From NCBI RefSeq assembly GCF_001417955.2, contig NZ_LKTM01000112.1, positions 186,001 to 250,000 of the forward strand: a DNA stretch of 64,000 bases. Direction: 5' to 3'. How positions within the stretch are numbered: the first letter of the stretch is position 1; each line of letters starts with the position of its first letter. Position numbers and translations under genes: made by a program. Positions 48,015 through 57,597 of the stretch are shown in pieces. The notes under the pieces were generated by a model. The model did no database searches and was not told where the DNA came from. It saw only the letters and a list, made by a program, of their open reading frames with translations. This stretch comes from Mycobacterium gordonae (GTDB taxonomy: Bacteria > Actinomycetota > Actinomycetes > Mycobacteriales > Mycobacteriaceae).

Positions 48015-50609
48015 TTAGCCGGCCTCGCCGGCGTCGAACTTGCGGGCGCGCAGCGACCGCTTCACGGCGGCCTGCCCCTCCGATACCAGTCGGCGCAATG
48101 ACGGCGGCACGTCGGGGTCGGCCAGGAACGAGTCCGCGGCCTCGATCGCCTCTTCGCTGATGTCCCAGTAGGGGTACAGGCCGATCACCACCGACTGCGC
48201 GACTTCGCTGGACCGTCGCTCCCAGACACCCGGGATCGCCTCGAAGTAGCGCGCGGTGAACGGCTTGAGCAACTCACCCTGTCCCGGGGCGCCGATACCC
48301 GCGATGATGGCGCGTCCCATGGCATTCGCCAGGGTGTCGTCCTCGACCACCGTGGTGAAAGCCTTCTCCTTGACCTCCGGTTGCGGGCGGGCCGCCGACG
48401 CCTGAGCGGCCTGCCGTCTGCCGGCGGCCGTCCGGTCCTGCTGTGCCTCGGCGTCGATGCGGGGCGTCTCCGAACCGTCGGCGTCGATGGCGCCGGCGGT
48501 CGCCAACGCGACCACCAGCCGCCAGCGCAGGTCGGTGTCGACGTCCAGGCCCGACAGTCCCTGCTCCGCGGGGTCGCCGTCGAGCAGGGCCGCCAGTACC
48601 TCGACGTGGCGCTCCGACAACACCGACGTGCACAACGCGTTGACGAAAGCGAGCTGATGGTCGGACCCGGGCTCGGCTCCACGTGCCAATTCCAGCAGCC
48701 GGTCGGCGAACTGCGGCCAGCCGTGTTCGCGCGCCCAACCCGGTTCGGCGTAGGACCCCACCGCCGTCTGCGCCTGCAGCAGCAGCCGCTGCAGCACCGT
48801 GACCGCGGTTTCGGCCTGGATGCCGCCGGATACCAGCGACACGAAATCACGGGCACGCAGCTCGGCCTCCCGCGTCATCTCCCAAGCCGCCGACCACGCC
48901 AGCGAGCGGGGCAGCGGCTCGGCGATGTCGGCGATGCGGTCCAGCGCGGTCCGCAACGAATCCGGGTCCAGCCGCAGCGAGCAGTAGGTCAGGTCGTCGT
49001 CGTTGACCAGAATCAGCTTGCCGCGCGAAACGCCAACCAGCGCGGGAACATCCGTCGCCGCACCCTCGACGTCGATCTCCTCGCGGTGCACCCGCACCAA
49101 TTTTCCGGTCTCGTCATCGTCGTAGATTCCGACGGCAACCCGGTGCACCCTGGTCTCGCCCTTACCCGGCGCCGCACCGCTCTGCGCCACCGCGAACCTG
49201 GTGAACTTGCCACCGTCGTCGACGTCGAAATCGGGCCGCAACGTGTTCAAGCCGGTGGTCCTCAACCACTGCTGGCCCCAGTCGGACAGGTCGCGTCCGG
49301 ATGACTTTTCCAACGCAGCGACGAGATCGCTGAACGTGGCGTTTCCGAATGCGTGGGCGCGGAAGTAATCCCGCAGTCCGGCCAGGAAGTGATCCAGACC
49401 CACATAGGCGACCAGTTGCTTGAGCACCGAAGCGCCCTTGGCATAGGTGATTCCGTCGAAGTTCACCTCGACCGCGTGCAGGTCGGGGATGTCCGCGGCG
49501 ATCGGGTGGGTCGACGGCATCTGGTCCTGCCGGTACGCCCACGACTTCTCCACGGTCGCGAAGGTCGTCCACGCATCGGTGTATTCGGTCGACTCGGCCT
49601 GGCACAGCACCGAGGCGAACGTGGCGAAAGATTCGTTGAGCCACAGGTCATCCCACCACGTCATGGTGACCAGGTCGCCGAACCACATGTGTGCCATCTC
49701 GTGCAGCACCGTCTCGGCGCGCCGCTCATACGAGGCGCGGGTGACCTTGCTGCGGAAGACGTAGTCCTCGAGGAACGTCACGGCGCCGGCGTTCTCCATT
49801 GCGCCCGCGTTGAATTCGGGGACGAACAGCTGGTCGTACTTGCCGAACGCGTAGGGCAGGCCGAAGTTGTTGTGGTAGAAGCCGAATCCCTGCTTGGTCT
49901 CGGTGAACAGCCGCTCGGCGTCCATGTGCGGTGCCAGCGAGGCGCGGCAGTAGATGCCCAGCGGGATCTCGCCGTGCTCGTCGGTGTAGGTGTCGTTCCA
50001 GACGGCGTACGGGCCGGCGATCAGCGCCACCAGATAGGTGCTCATCCGCGGCGTGGTGGCGAAGGTGTGGATCCCGTTCTCGACGCTGACCGGGGCCCCG
50101 TTGGACACCACCTTCCAATGCGCGGGCGCGGTCACGGTGAGGTCGAAGGTGGCCTTGAGGTCGGGTTGGTCGAAGCACGCGAACATCCGCTTGGCGTCGG
50201 CGGTTTCGAACTGGGAGTACAGGTACGTCTCGTCGTCGACGGGGTCGACGAAGCGGTGCAACCCTTCGCCGGTGTTGGAGTAACGGCAGTCCGCGTCCAC
50301 GACGACGACATTGCGGTCGGCCAGCCCCTGCAAGGCGATACCGGTGGACTCGTCATAGCCGGAGACGTCGAGATCCTGGCCGTTGAGGCTGGCGCTGTGA
50401 ACGGTGTCCGCGGCGATGTCGATGACGGTGTCGGCACCGGCGAGCGCGTCGAACACCACGGTGGTGGTGGAGCGGAAGGTGCGCTCGCTCGGCGCGCCCG
50501 ACCCGTCGGTGACGTCGAGGGTGATCTGGTAACTGTGCACGGTGACCAGAGCGGCGCGTTCGGCCGCCTGGTCCCGGGTGAGGTTGGGTAGGGCCACGTG
50601 CTCCAACAT
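48015..50609 (-). CDS. pepN: Aminopeptidase N (M1 family)
   Basis: An 864-aa zinc aminopeptidase. It has the substrate-recognition motif GAMENAG, the zinc site HEMAHMWFGD followed 18 residues later by the third ligand in NESFA, and the catalytic Tyr region before the C-terminal helical ERAP-like domain. It removes N-terminal residues from peptides, downstream of Clp proteolysis. The ATG at 50609 is used; the GTG at 50597 (start MALPNLTRDQ) gives the start annotated in M. tuberculosis and is equally likely. Orthologue of Rv2467, on the opposite strand to the block as expected. Confidence 0.95.
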   Translation of the reverse strand: MLEHVALPNLTRDQAAERAALVTVHSYQITLDVTDGSGAPSERTFRSTTTVVFDALAGADTVIDIAADTVHSASLNGQDLDVSGYDESTGIALQGLADRNVVVVDADCRYSNTGEGLHRFVDPVDDETYLYSQFETADAKRMFACFDQPDLKATFDLTVTAPAHWKVVSNGAPVSVENGIHTFATTPRMSTYLVALIAGPYAVWNDTYTDEHGEIPLGIYCRASLAPHMDAERLFTETKQGFGFYHNNFGLPYAFGKYDQLFVPEFNAGAMENAGAVTFLEDYVFRSKVTRASYERRAETVLHEMAHMWFGDLVTMTWWDDLWLNESFATFASVLCQAESTEYTDAWTTFATVEKSWAYRQDQMPSTHPIAADIPDLHAVEVNFDGITYAKGASVLKQLVAYVGLDHFLAGLRDYFRAHAFGNATFSDLVAALEKSSGRDLSDWGQQWLRTTGLNTLRPDFDVDDGGKFTRFAVAQSGAAPGKGETRVHRVAVGIYDDDETGKLVRVHREEIDVEGAATDVPALVGVSRGKLILVNDDDLTYCSLRLDPDSLRTALDRIADIAEPLPRSLAWSAAWEMTREAELRARDFVSLVSGGIQAETAVTVLQRLLLQAQTAVGSYAEPGWAREHGWPQFADRLLELARGAEPGSDHQLAFVNALCTSVLSERHVEVLAALLDGDPAEQGLSGLDVDTDLRWRLVVALATAGAIDADGSETPRIDAEAQQDRTAAGRRQAAQASAARPQPEVKEKAFTTVVEDDTLANAMGRAIIAGIGAPGQGELLKPFTARYFEAIPGVWERRSSEVAQSVVIGLYPYWDISEEAIEAADSFLADPDVPPSLRRLVSEGQAAVKRSLRARKFDAGEAG

Positions 50610-50642
50610 ATCGGCCGGTTCTTCTCGACGCTCGGCGCGGCG

Positions 50643-50668
50643 GGAACAGTCACGGCGGGGCTACGGTT
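50643..50668 (+). promoter_or_regulatory. SigH-type promoter upstream of the Rv2466c homologue
   Basis: GGAACA at 50643-50648 and CGGTT at 50664-50668, with 18 nt between GGAAC and GTT. This agrees with the mycobacterial SigH consensus GGAA(C/T)...GTT. It lies 50 bp before the ATG of the DsbA-like nitroreductase. Rv2466c is known to be SigH-dependent and thiol-oxidation-induced in M. tuberculosis, so the site fits well. Confidence 0.7.
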
Positions 50669-50717
50669 GTGTGTGAGCGGACCGTCCCGTCCCACCGTCT
50701 AGGAGAGGACCGCAGAA

Positions 50718-51341
50718 ATGCCGGAGAACGCCACCGCAAAGAACAACGCCGACTTCTGGTTCGACCCGCTGTGTCCGTGGTGCTGGATCACCTCGCGCTG
50801 GATTCTCGAAGTCGAGAAGGTCCGCGACATCGAGGTGAACTTCCACGTGATGAGCCTGGCGGTGCTCAACGAGAACCGCGAAGGACTGCCCGAGCAGTAC
50901 AAGGAGATGATGGCCAGGGCGTGGGGGCCGGTGCGGGTGGCGATCGCCGCTGAGCAGGCCCACGGCGCCAAGGTCCTCGACCCGCTCTATACCGCGATGG
51001 GCACCCGGATTCACAACGAGGGCAACAAGGATCTCGACGAGGTCGTGAAGTTGGCGCTGGCTGACGCCGGCCTGCCTGCCGAGCTCGCCGATGCCGCCAC
51101 CAGCACGGAATACGACGAGGCGCTGCGCAAGAGCCATCACGCCGGCATGGACGCGGTCGGCGACGACGTCGGCACGCCGACCATCCATGTCAACGGCGTG
51201 GCGTTCTTCGGGCCGGTGATCTCGAAGATTCCGCGCGGTGAGGAAGCCGGCAAGTTGTGGGACGCCTCGGTGACGTTCGCGTCCTACCCGCATTTCTTCG
51301 AGCTCAAGCGGACCCGCACGGAGCCTCCGCAGTTCGACTAG
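50718..51341 (+). CDS. Mycothiol-dependent nitroreductase, DsbA-like (Rv2466c)
   Basis: A 207-aa thioredoxin-fold protein with active site Cys19-Pro-Trp-Cys22 (DPLCPWCW) and an inserted helical domain (about 45-125). GTPTIHVNG carries the cis-Pro that faces the active site. It matches Rv2466c in length and motif, the mycothiol-dependent reductase that activates the nitro-prodrug TP053 and protects against oxidants. GGAGAGG precedes the ATG. A SigH-type promoter lies just upstream, so oxidative or thiol stress should induce it. rpiB starts 15 bp after its stop. Confidence 0.93.
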   Translation: MPENATAKNNADFWFDPLCPWCWITSRWILEVEKVRDIEVNFHVMSLAVLNENREGLPEQYKEMMARAWGPVRVAIAAEQAHGAKVLDPLYTAMGTRIHNEGNKDLDEVVKLALADAGLPAELADAATSTEYDEALRKSHHAGMDAVGDDVGTPTIHVNGVAFFGPVISKIPRGEEAGKLWDASVTFASYPHFFELKRTRTEPPQFD

Positions 51342-51356
51342 CCGCGTTCGTGCACA

Positions 51357-51845
51357 ATGTCCGGCATGCGCGTCTACCTGGGTGCCGATCACGCCGGCTT
51401 CGAGCTCAAGCAACAGATCATCGAGCATCTGAAGAACACCGGGCATGAGCCGATCGACTGCGGCGCCTTCGCCTACGACGCCGAGGACGACTACCCGGCG
51501 TTCTGCATCGCCGCGGCCGAGCGCACCGTCGCCGACCCGGACAGCCTCGGCATCGTGCTCGGCGGCTCGGGCAACGGCGAACAGATCGCGGCCAACAAGG
51601 TTCCCGGCGCGCGGTGCGCTCTGGCCTGGAGCGTGCAGACCGCGTCCCTGGCCCGCGAACACAACAACGCCCAGCTGATCGGTATCGGCGGCCGCATGCA
51701 CACCCTCGACGAGGCACTGGCCATCGTCGACGCCTTCCTGGCCACGCCGTGGTCGAAAGCCGAACGGCACCAACGTCGTATCGACATCCTCGCCGAGTAC
51801 GAACGCACCCACCAGGCGCCTCCGGTGCCCGGCGCGCAGAACTGA
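51357..51845 (+). CDS. rpiB: Ribose-5-phosphate isomerase B
   Basis: A 162-aa RpiB/LacAB-family isomerase: MRVYLGADHAGFELK at the start, YPAFCIAAAERTVADP, the loop SGNGEQIAANKVPGARCALAW and EHNNAQLIGIGGRM. It interconverts ribulose-5-phosphate and ribose-5-phosphate in the pentose phosphate pathway. The glutamate in SGNGEQ is the base in actinobacterial RpiB. ATG 51357 is used; an ATG at 51366 is also possible. Six bases separate it from the nei gene. Confidence 0.95.
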   Translation: MSGMRVYLGADHAGFELKQQIIEHLKNTGHEPIDCGAFAYDAEDDYPAFCIAAAERTVADPDSLGIVLGGSGNGEQIAANKVPGARCALAWSVQTASLAREHNNAQLIGIGGRMHTLDEALAIVDAFLATPWSKAERHQRRIDILAEYERTHQAPPVPGAQN

Positions 51846-51851
51846 GAGCCC

Positions 51852-52655
51852 GTGCCCGAAGGCCACACGCTGCACCGGCTGGCCCGGCTACACCAGAAGC
51901 GTTACGCCGGTGGCCCGGTGGCGGTATCCAGCCCGCAGGGCCGATTCACCGATGCCGCCGCCGTGGACGGCGCGGTGCTGCGCCGAGCCACCGCGTGGGG
52001 TAAGCACCTCTTCCACCACTACGCCCATGGGCCGGTGGTGCACGTGCACCTCGGGCTCTACGGCAAGTTCACCGAATGGGAACGACTCGGCGGCGAGCCG
52101 GACCCGGAACCGGTCGGACAGGTTCGGATGCGCATGGTCGGCGCCGGGTACGGCACCGACCTCCGTGGCGCGACGGTGTGCGAGGTGCTCGACGCCGCGC
52201 AAGTTGACGACGTGATCGCCCGGCTGGGGCCGGACCCGTTGCGCGCCGACGCCGACCCGGCATGGCCGTGGGCGCGAATCAGCAAGTCGCGCAGGCCGAT
52301 TGGCGCACTTCTGATGGATCAGACGGTGATGGCCGGAGTGGGCAACGTGTATCGCAGCGAGTTGCTGTTCCGTCATCGCATCGACCCGTACCGGCCCGGG
52401 CAGAAGATCTCCGAAGCGGAGTTCGACGCCGCCTGGACCGACCTGGTGGCGCTGATGAAGGTCGGGCTGCGGCGCGGCAAGATCGTCGTCGTCCGTCCCG
52501 AACACGACCACGGGGCACCGTCGTACGCGCCCGGGCGACCACGCACCTACGTGTACCGGCGGGCCGGCGATCCGTGCCGGGTCTGCGGTGACACGGTACG
52601 TACGGCCGTGCTCGAGGGCCGCAACGTGTTCTGGTGCCCGACCTGCCAGACGTGA
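51852..52655 (+). CDS. nei: Endonuclease VIII-type DNA glycosylase (Nei/Fpg family)
   Basis: A 267-aa Fpg/Nei-family bifunctional glycosylase/AP lyase. After the GTG start, Pro2 and Glu3 (MPEGHTLHR) are the catalytic residues. GKHLFHHY supplies the conserved lysine, [12 protein letters not shown] is in the helix-two-turn-helix domain, and a C-terminal zinc finger has CRVCGD and [12 protein letters not shown] is characteristic of the Nei1 branch (Rv2464c), which removes oxidised pyrimidines, rather than Fpg (MutM). It lies 6 bp after rpiB in the same operon. Confidence 0.93.
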   Translation: MPEGHTLHRLARLHQKRYAGGPVAVSSPQGRFTDAAAVDGAVLRRATAWGKHLFHHYAHGPVVHVHLGLYGKFTEWERLGGEPDPEPVGQVRMRMVGAGYGTDLRGATVCEVLDAAQVDDVIARLGPDPLRADADPAWPWARISKSRRPIGALLMDQTVMAGVGNVYRSELLFRHRIDPYRPGQKISEAEFDAAWTDLVALMKVGLRRGKIVVVRPEHDHGAPSYAPGRPRTYVYRRAGDPCRVCGDTVRTAVLEGRNVFWCPTCQT

Positions 52656-52775
52656 CACCACGCCGACCGTGAATTGCACGACGCGACACGCCGCGGTGGC
52701 GTCGGGAGGTTCCCGCTGGGCGGCGCGGCGCAGATCTTCAGCTTCGCTACAGGTTCGGCGGGTATCCGTGGACGC

Positions 52776-53132
52776 ATGAAAACTTCATTACGTTTAGCCG
52801 CAACAACTTTGGCGCTCACCGCTGGTCTCGGGGGGTACGGCCTCGGGGTGGCGTCGGGCGCCCAGGCGCAGCCCGGTCCGCTACCGCAGTGGTGCCCGGG
52901 TGACTTCTGGGACCCGGGCTGGGGAAACAACTGGGACAACTTCAACTGCCACGACAACTGGCGTGGAGCCGGCCCCGGTGGACCCGGCGGCCCCGGCCTC
53001 GGTGCACCGGGCAATCCCGGAGGGCCGGGCGGTCCAGGTGGACCCGGTGGGCCGAACGGACCGGGTGGACCGGGCGGCCCCGGCGGGCCGAACGGACCGG
53101 GTGGACCGGGCGGCCCCGGCGGGCCGCGATAA
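52776..53132 (+). CDS. Secreted Gly/Pro-rich repeat protein
   Basis: A 118-aa protein with a signal peptide (basic start, [20 protein letters not shown], likely cut after AQA at about residue 32), a short conserved-looking Trp-rich part ([20 protein letters not shown] with two cysteines) and a C-terminal tail of [15 protein letters not shown] repeats. Several mycobacteria encode small secreted proteins with this PLPxWCPGD head. ATG 52776 is chosen because it begins the signal peptide exactly; the frame upstream overlaps nothing functional. The exported tail could be a flexible, collagen-like surface segment. Function unknown. Confidence 0.82.
   Translation: MKTSLRLAATTLALTAGLGGYGLGVASGAQAQPGPLPQWCPGDFWDPGWGNNWDNFNCHDNWRGAGPGGPGGPGLGAPGNPGGPGGPGGPGGPNGPGGPGGPGGPNGPGGPGGPGGPR
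53049..53126 (+). repeat. Exact 36-bp tandem repeat in the GPG-rich tail
   Basis: A 36-bp unit encoding a 12-residue Gly/Pro/Asn block occurs twice without mismatch (53049-53084 and 53085-53120), followed by the first 6 bases of a third copy. Copy number is likely to vary between strains by slippage. It is coding sequence, not an array with spacers. Confidence 0.85.
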
Positions 53133-53144
53133 CCCGAAAACAAG

Positions 53145-53175
53145 CACACCCTGCCGCTTCGGCAGGGTGTGTTTT
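53145..53175. terminator. Bidirectional terminator between convergent genes
   Basis: A perfect inverted repeat of 11-bp arms (53145-53155 / 53161-53171) plus an inner G-C pair closing a 3-nt loop, followed by TTTTC on the plus strand and preceded by GAAAA, so it serves both directions. It lies between the secreted protein gene and lipP. Confidence 0.9.
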
Positions 53176-53184
53176 CGGTGTCGG

Positions 53185-54378
53185 TCAGTCGACCTTGACC
53201 CCGAGCGCGCGGTACACCTCATTGCTCAAGGCGACACTGCGCGGGTCGGCGTTGGCCTTGCTGGCGTCGAAGCGGTTGGACACGTAGCCGTAGCCGATCC
53301 GGTGCTCCAGGTCGACGAAGGCGAAGGAGCCGCCCAGTCCGCCGTGGCCGAACATATGCGGGTTGGGTCCGTTGATGCAGCGCTGATTGAGCATGTAGCC
53401 CAACCCCCAGCCGTGGTCGGCCACGCGCGGCCCGAGCACCAGATCGGGCTCGAAACCGCCCTGGCACACGCGCACCCGATCCATGTGCTCGCGGCTGAGC
53501 AACTTCTCCTGAGCCAGCGCGTTGTAGAACGTCGCCATTCCGAGCGCGGACACCTGAGCGTTGGTGCCGGGGAATTCCAGCTGACGCCACAGGTGCAGGT
53601 TCTCGGTGTCCAGGTCGTCGTCGGCCAGGAACCCCATCGAAATCGACATCCCGGCCTTCGGGTGGTCGTCCAGGCTGGTCGGATCGCTGGGGGCGCGCAG
53701 TTCGGCCAACAGCTGGCGGCCGGTCGGCTTGTTCACCCGCTCGGCGCAGCGCAGCTGCTCGGCCTGTGTCAGACCGATGTGAATCTCGGCGCCGATCGGG
53801 CCCGCGATCTCGGTCCGCAGATACTGTCCGATGGTCCGGCCGGTGACGCGCCGGAACACCTCGCCGAGGATGAACCCGAAGGTGGTCATGTGGTAGCCCT
53901 GCGCGGTGCCCGGCTTCCACCAGGGTTCGGCGATGGCCAGCTGCCCGCAGACATAGTCCCAGTCGCAGAGTTGCTCGGTGGTCACCCGGGTGCGCGGGCC
54001 GATCACTCCGGACCGGTGGCTCATCACCATCGCGAGCGTGATGTCTTCCTTGCCGGCCTGCCCGAACTCGGGCCAGTACCGCGAGATCGGCGCGTCGAGG
54101 TCGAGCTCACCGCGGTCGGCGAGCTGGTGCACGCAGGTGGACGTCAGACCCTTGGTGCCGGACAGCACGGTGGTCAGCGTGTCTTCCCGCCAGGGTCGTC
54201 TGCCGGCGGCGTCGGCGTGTCCACCCCAGAGATTGACGACGAGATTTCCGTCGACCCAGACGGCGACCGCCGCGCCTGCCTCCTGGCGCAGCGTGAAGTT
54301 GCGCTCGAACGCGTCGCGTACCCCGACGAAGTCCGACGCGCATGAGCCATGAATGATCGCGCTTTTAAGGTCGCTCAT
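53185..54378 (-). CDS. lipP: Beta-lactamase-family esterase LipP
   Basis: A 397-aa serine hydrolase of the class C beta-lactamase/esterase superfamily. The SxxK motif is SGTK in [11 protein letters not shown], the tyrosine motif follows in [12 protein letters not shown] and the C-terminal FGHGGLGGS corresponds to the third (KTG-like) motif as HGG. EstB/LipP-type proteins of this kind act on esters rather than beta-lactams. No signal peptide is seen. It is on the minus strand, between the bidirectional terminator and tRNA-Gly, matching Rv2463. Confidence 0.9.
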   Translation of the reverse strand: MSDLKSAIIHGSCASDFVGVRDAFERNFTLRQEAGAAVAVWVDGNLVVNLWGGHADAAGRRPWREDTLTTVLSGTKGLTSTCVHQLADRGELDLDAPISRYWPEFGQAGKEDITLAMVMSHRSGVIGPRTRVTTEQLCDWDYVCGQLAIAEPWWKPGTAQGYHMTTFGFILGEVFRRVTGRTIGQYLRTEIAGPIGAEIHIGLTQAEQLRCAERVNKPTGRQLLAELRAPSDPTSLDDHPKAGMSISMGFLADDDLDTENLHLWRQLEFPGTNAQVSALGMATFYNALAQEKLLSREHMDRVRVCQGGFEPDLVLGPRVADHGWGLGYMLNQRCINGPNPHMFGHGGLGGSFAFVDLEHRIGYGYVSNRFDASKANADPRSVALSNEVYRALGVKVD

Positions 54379-54412
54379 GGCGCCTTTCTGTCGAACAAAA
54401 TCATTAGCTCAG

Positions 54413-54483
54413 AGCGGGCGACGGGAATCGAACCCGCGTAGCTAGTTTGGAAGACTAGGGCTCTACCATTGAGCTACGCCCGC
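54413..54483 (-). tRNA. tRNA-Gly(TCC)
   Basis: On the minus strand: acceptor GCGGGCG/CGCCCGC with discriminator T, D-arm GCTC/GAGC, anticodon stem CTAGT/ACTAG around loop CTTCCAA (anticodon TCC) and T-arm with GGTTCGATTCC. It is 71 nt and CCA is not encoded. Confidence 0.97.
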
Positions 54484-54625
54484 AAGTATTAGTCGACCGA
54501 GACTGTACGTGGTGGCGGAGATCAAATCTAATCGACGCAGTCATGTGACCGCTCCGTGAGCTGTCAGGTCCCCGGAGGTCTCTGCGGGCCCGGCGCTGCC
54601 GGGCCGTAGGATCGCGTGGTCAGCG

Positions 54626-54704
<79 letters not shown>

Positions 54705-54753
54705 CCACCTGGCGCACCGCCGCACGCAAGAACGACACACCGAGGAGCACGCC

Positions 54754-56244
54754 GTGAAGAGCACCGTGACGCAGTTGAGCCCGACCAGGGTTCGCATCAA
54801 CGTGGAGGTGCCGTTCCCCGAGCTTGAACCGGATTTCCAGCGGGCCTACAAGGAGCTGGCCAAGCAGGTTCGGCTGCCCGGCTTCCGGCCCGGCAAGGCG
54901 CCGGCCCGGCTGCTCGAGGCGCGGTTCGGCCGTGAGGCCCTGCTGGACCAGGTCATCGAGGACGCCGTGCCCAGCCGCTACGGGCAGGCCCTCACCGAGT
55001 CCGACGTGCAACCGATCGGCCGGCCCAACATTCAGGTGACCCACAAGGAATACGGCGAGGAGCTGCAGTTCTTCGCCGAGGTCGACGTCCGCCCCAAGCT
55101 GGAGATCCCCGACCTGGACGCGCTGAGCGTCTCGGTGGAGCCCGTCGAGGTGAGCGACGACGAAGTCGACGCCGAACTCCAGTCGTTGCGCGCCCGGTTC
55201 GGCACCCTGATCGGGGTGGACCGGGCCGTGCAGACCGGTGACTTCGTTTCGATCGACCTGTCCGCGACCGTCGACGGCGAGGACGTACCCAACGCCGCTG
55301 CCGAGGGGCTGTCGCACGAGGTCGGTTCCGGCCGTCTGATCGCGGGTCTCGACGACGCGCTTGTCGGGCTGGCCGTGGACGAGTCCAAGGTCTTCACCGC
55401 CAAGCTGGCGACCGGCGAACACGCCGGCCAGGAGGCCGAGGTCACCGTCACGGTCAAGTCGATCAAGGAACGGGAACTGCCCGAGCCGGACGACGAGTTC
55501 GCGCAGCTCGCCAGCGAGTTCGACACCATCGACGAGTTGCGGGAGAGCCTCGGCGAACAGGTGCGCAAAGCCAAGCGCGCTCAGCAGGCCGACCAGATCC
55601 GCAACGCCGCCCTGGACGCCCTGCTCGAGCAGGTCGACGTCCCGGTGCCCGACGCGATCGTGCGCTCACAGATCGACGAGACCCTGCAGGCCGCGATGAG
55701 CGGTCTGAACCAGGACCAGGCCAAGTTCAATGAGGTGCTCGAACAGCAGGGGTCCTCGCGCGCCGAGTTCGACGCCGAAGCCCGCACGGCCGCCGAGAAC
55801 AACGTCAAGCGCCAGCTGCTGCTCGACGCCATCGCCGACGAGCTGGACGTCCAGGTCGGCCAGGAAGACCTCACCGAGCGACTGGTGCTGACGTCGCGGC
55901 AGTACGGCATCGAGCCGCAGCAGCTGTTCGCCTACTTGCAGGAGAACAACCAGCTTGCCGCGATGTTCGCCGATGTGCGGCGCGGTCTGGCCGTCGCGGC
56001 GGTGATCGACAAGGCCACGGTCACCGACACCGAGGGCAACGCGATCGACACCAGCGAGTTCTTCGGCAAGCGGCACGCGGACCACGACCACGGCCACGAT
56101 CACGATCACGACCACGATCACGATCACGACCACGACCATGACCACGACCAAGCCGAAGCCGAGGTCGAAGCGGACGCCGGATCGTCCAGCGATTCGGACA
56201 CCGAATCTGAGAAGGCCGACACGGCCGACGAACCCACCGCATGA
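54754..56244 (+). CDS. tig: Trigger factor with His/Asp-rich tail
   Basis: A 496-aa ribosome-associated chaperone. The N-terminal ribosome-binding domain ends in the signature [17 protein letters not shown] (about residues 46-62). The PPIase domain (about 160-245) has GDFVSIDL and VGLAVDESK, and the helical chaperone arms run to about 430. It receives nascent chains at the tunnel exit. The C-terminus (from His441) is a run of alternating His and Asp, about 25 residues, then an acidic Ser/Glu/Asp tail, which is longer and more regular than I expect for the family and could bind metal. GTG 54754 is preceded by CGAGGAG. clpP1 follows after 97 bp. Confidence 0.96.
   Translation: MKSTVTQLSPTRVRINVEVPFPELEPDFQRAYKELAKQVRLPGFRPGKAPARLLEARFGREALLDQVIEDAVPSRYGQALTESDVQPIGRPNIQVTHKEYGEELQFFAEVDVRPKLEIPDLDALSVSVEPVEVSDDEVDAELQSLRARFGTLIGVDRAVQTGDFVSIDLSATVDGEDVPNAAAEGLSHEVGSGRLIAGLDDALVGLAVDESKVFTAKLATGEHAGQEAEVTVTVKSIKERELPEPDDEFAQLASEFDTIDELRESLGEQVRKAKRAQQADQIRNAALDALLEQVDVPVPDAIVRSQIDETLQAAMSGLNQDQAKFNEVLEQQGSSRAEFDAEARTAAENNVKRQLLLDAIADELDVQVGQEDLTERLVLTSRQYGIEPQQLFAYLQENNQLAAMFADVRRGLAVAAVIDKATVTDTEGNAIDTSEFFGKRHADHDHGHDHDHDHDHDHDHDHDHDQAEAEVEADAGSSSDSDTESEKADTADEPTA
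56074..56151 (+). repeat. His-Asp dipeptide repeat in tig
   Basis: A run of cac/cat and gac/gat codons encoding repeated His-Asp. Synonymous codons alternate, but the 6-bp pattern is regular enough for slippage. It forms the metal-binding-like tail of trigger factor. Confidence 0.8.
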
Positions 56245-56255
56245 CGCTGTGAGCG
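56245..56255 (+). promoter_or_regulatory. Candidate ClgR operator
   Basis: CGCTGTGAGCG is a palindrome (CGCT-GTG-AGCG) flanked by A on the left and AAC on the right. It fits the actinobacterial ClgR consensus WCGCYNANRGCGWWS (from memory) at all but one position. It begins directly after the tig stop, about 87 bp before clpP1. ClgR activates clpP1P2 in actinobacteria. Confidence 0.55.
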
Positions 56256-56274
56256 AACGCGCCCGTTTCAGGGG

Positions 56275-56303
56275 GTCAAAGGACGGGTCCGGTTGGTTAG
56301 TGT
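56275..56303 (+). promoter_or_regulatory. Candidate clpP1P2 promoter
   Basis: GTCAAA (56275-56280) and TAGTGT (56298-56303, fits TAnnnT) are separated by 17 bp, about 20 bp downstream of the ClgR-like palindrome and about 40 bp before the clpP1 GTG. Recognised by eye only. Confidence 0.35.
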
Positions 56304-56341
56304 CGGTGCAACAAGCAATACGAGAAAGCAGGTAACTCAGC

Positions 56342-56941
56342 GTGACTGACATGCGAGGGAACTCGGTGGGTCTGAATCTCACGGACTCCGTCTACGAGCG
56401 CTTGCTCTCCGAGCGCATCATCTTCCTGGGGTCGGAGGTGAACGACGAGGTCGCCAACCGGTTGTGCGCGCAGATTCTGCTGCTCGCCGCCGAGGACGGC
56501 GACAAGGACATCAACCTCTACATCAACTCTCCGGGCGGATCGATCAGCGCCGGCATGGCGATCTACGACACGATGGTTCTCGCTCCGTGCGACATCGCCA
56601 CCTACGCGATGGGCATGGCCGCCTCGATGGGGGAATTCCTGTTGGCGGCGGGCACCAAGGGCAAGCGCTACGCATTGCCGCACGCCCGCATCCTGATGCA
56701 CCAGCCGCTGGGTGGTGTGACGGGGAGCGCGGCGGACATCGCCATCCAGGCCGAGCAGTTCGCCGTCATCAAGAAGGAGATGTTCCGGCTCAACGCCGAG
56801 TTCACTGGCCAGTCGATCGAGCGCATCGAGGCCGACTCCGACCGCGACCGCTGGTTCACCGCCCCCGAGGCCCTGGAGTACGGCTTCGTCGACCACATCA
56901 TCACTCGCGCCGCCCACATCAGTAACGGAGAAGCCCAGTGA
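56342..56941 (+). CDS. clpP1: ATP-dependent Clp protease proteolytic subunit ClpP1
   Basis: A 199-aa serine peptidase. The triad is Ser95 (MAASMGEF), His120 (ILMHQPLGG) and Asp169 (DSDRDRWF), and SPGGSISAG supplies the oxyanion-hole loop. The first residues (VTDMRGNS) are the propeptide removed in the active complex. In mycobacteria ClpP1 and ClpP2 form a mixed tetradecamer that is essential. GTG 56342 is used; an ATG at 56351 is an alternative. Its stop overlaps the clpP2 GTG by 4 nt, so the two subunits are made in step. A ClgR-like site precedes it. Confidence 0.97.
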   Translation: MTDMRGNSVGLNLTDSVYERLLSERIIFLGSEVNDEVANRLCAQILLLAAEDGDKDINLYINSPGGSISAGMAIYDTMVLAPCDIATYAMGMAASMGEFLLAAGTKGKRYALPHARILMHQPLGGVTGSAADIAIQAEQFAVIKKEMFRLNAEFTGQSIERIEADSDRDRWFTAPEALEYGFVDHIITRAAHISNGEAQ

Positions 56942-57582
56942 ACCCTCTGAACCCGCAGATCCAGCCGCAGGCGCGCTACATCCTGCCGTCGTTCATCGAA
57001 CACTCCAGCTTCGGCGTCAAGGAGTCCAACCCGTACAACAAACTGTTCGAGGAACGCATCATCTTCCTCGGTGTACAGGTCGACGACGCATCGGCGAACG
57101 ACATCATGGCCCAGCTGCTCGTGCTGGAGTCGCTGGATCCCGACCGCGACATCACCATGTACATCAACTCGCCGGGCGGTGGCTTCACCTCCCTGATGGC
57201 CATCTACGACACCATGCAGTACGTGCGTGCCGACATTCAGACGGTGTGCCTGGGTCAGGCTGCCTCGGCGGCCGCGGTGCTGCTGGCCGCCGGAACCCCG
57301 GGCAAGCGGATGGCACTGCCGAACGCGCGGGTGCTGATCCACCAGCCGTCGCTGTCGGGCGTGATCCAGGGCCAGTTCTCCGACCTGGAGATCCAGGCCG
57401 CCGAGATCGAGCGTATGCGCACGCTGATGGAGACCACCTTGGCCCGCCACACCGGCAAGGACGCCGCGACGGTCCGCAAGGACACCGACCGCGACAAGAT
57501 CCTCACCGCCGAAGACGCCAAGGAGTACGGGATCATCGACACCGTCCTCGAGTACCGCAAGCTCTCCGCGCAGAACGCCTGA
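56938..57582 (+). CDS. clpP2: ATP-dependent Clp protease proteolytic subunit ClpP2
   Basis: A 214-aa serine peptidase, nearly identical by eye to mycobacterial ClpP2. The triad contains Ser110 (GQAASAAAV), His135 (LIHQPSL) and the Asp of [18 protein letters not shown] is the oxyanion loop. It forms the second heptameric ring of ClpP1P2, the ring that docks ClpX or ClpC1. GTG 56938 overlaps the clpP1 stop. A very strong hairpin terminator follows, so clpX has its own promoter. Confidence 0.97.
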   Translation: MNPLNPQIQPQARYILPSFIEHSSFGVKESNPYNKLFEERIIFLGVQVDDASANDIMAQLLVLESLDPDRDITMYINSPGGGFTSLMAIYDTMQYVRADIQTVCLGQAASAAAVLLAAGTPGKRMALPNARVLIHQPSLSGVIQGQFSDLEIQAAEIERMRTLMETTLARHTGKDAATVRKDTDRDKILTAEDAKEYGIIDTVLEYRKLSAQNA

Positions 57583-57597
57583 CCGGCCTCACCCGCC

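Noticed and set aside
53049..53126. CRISPR-like short direct repeats
   Set aside because: The repeats are contiguous, lack spacers and encode Gly/Pro/Asn residues in frame.
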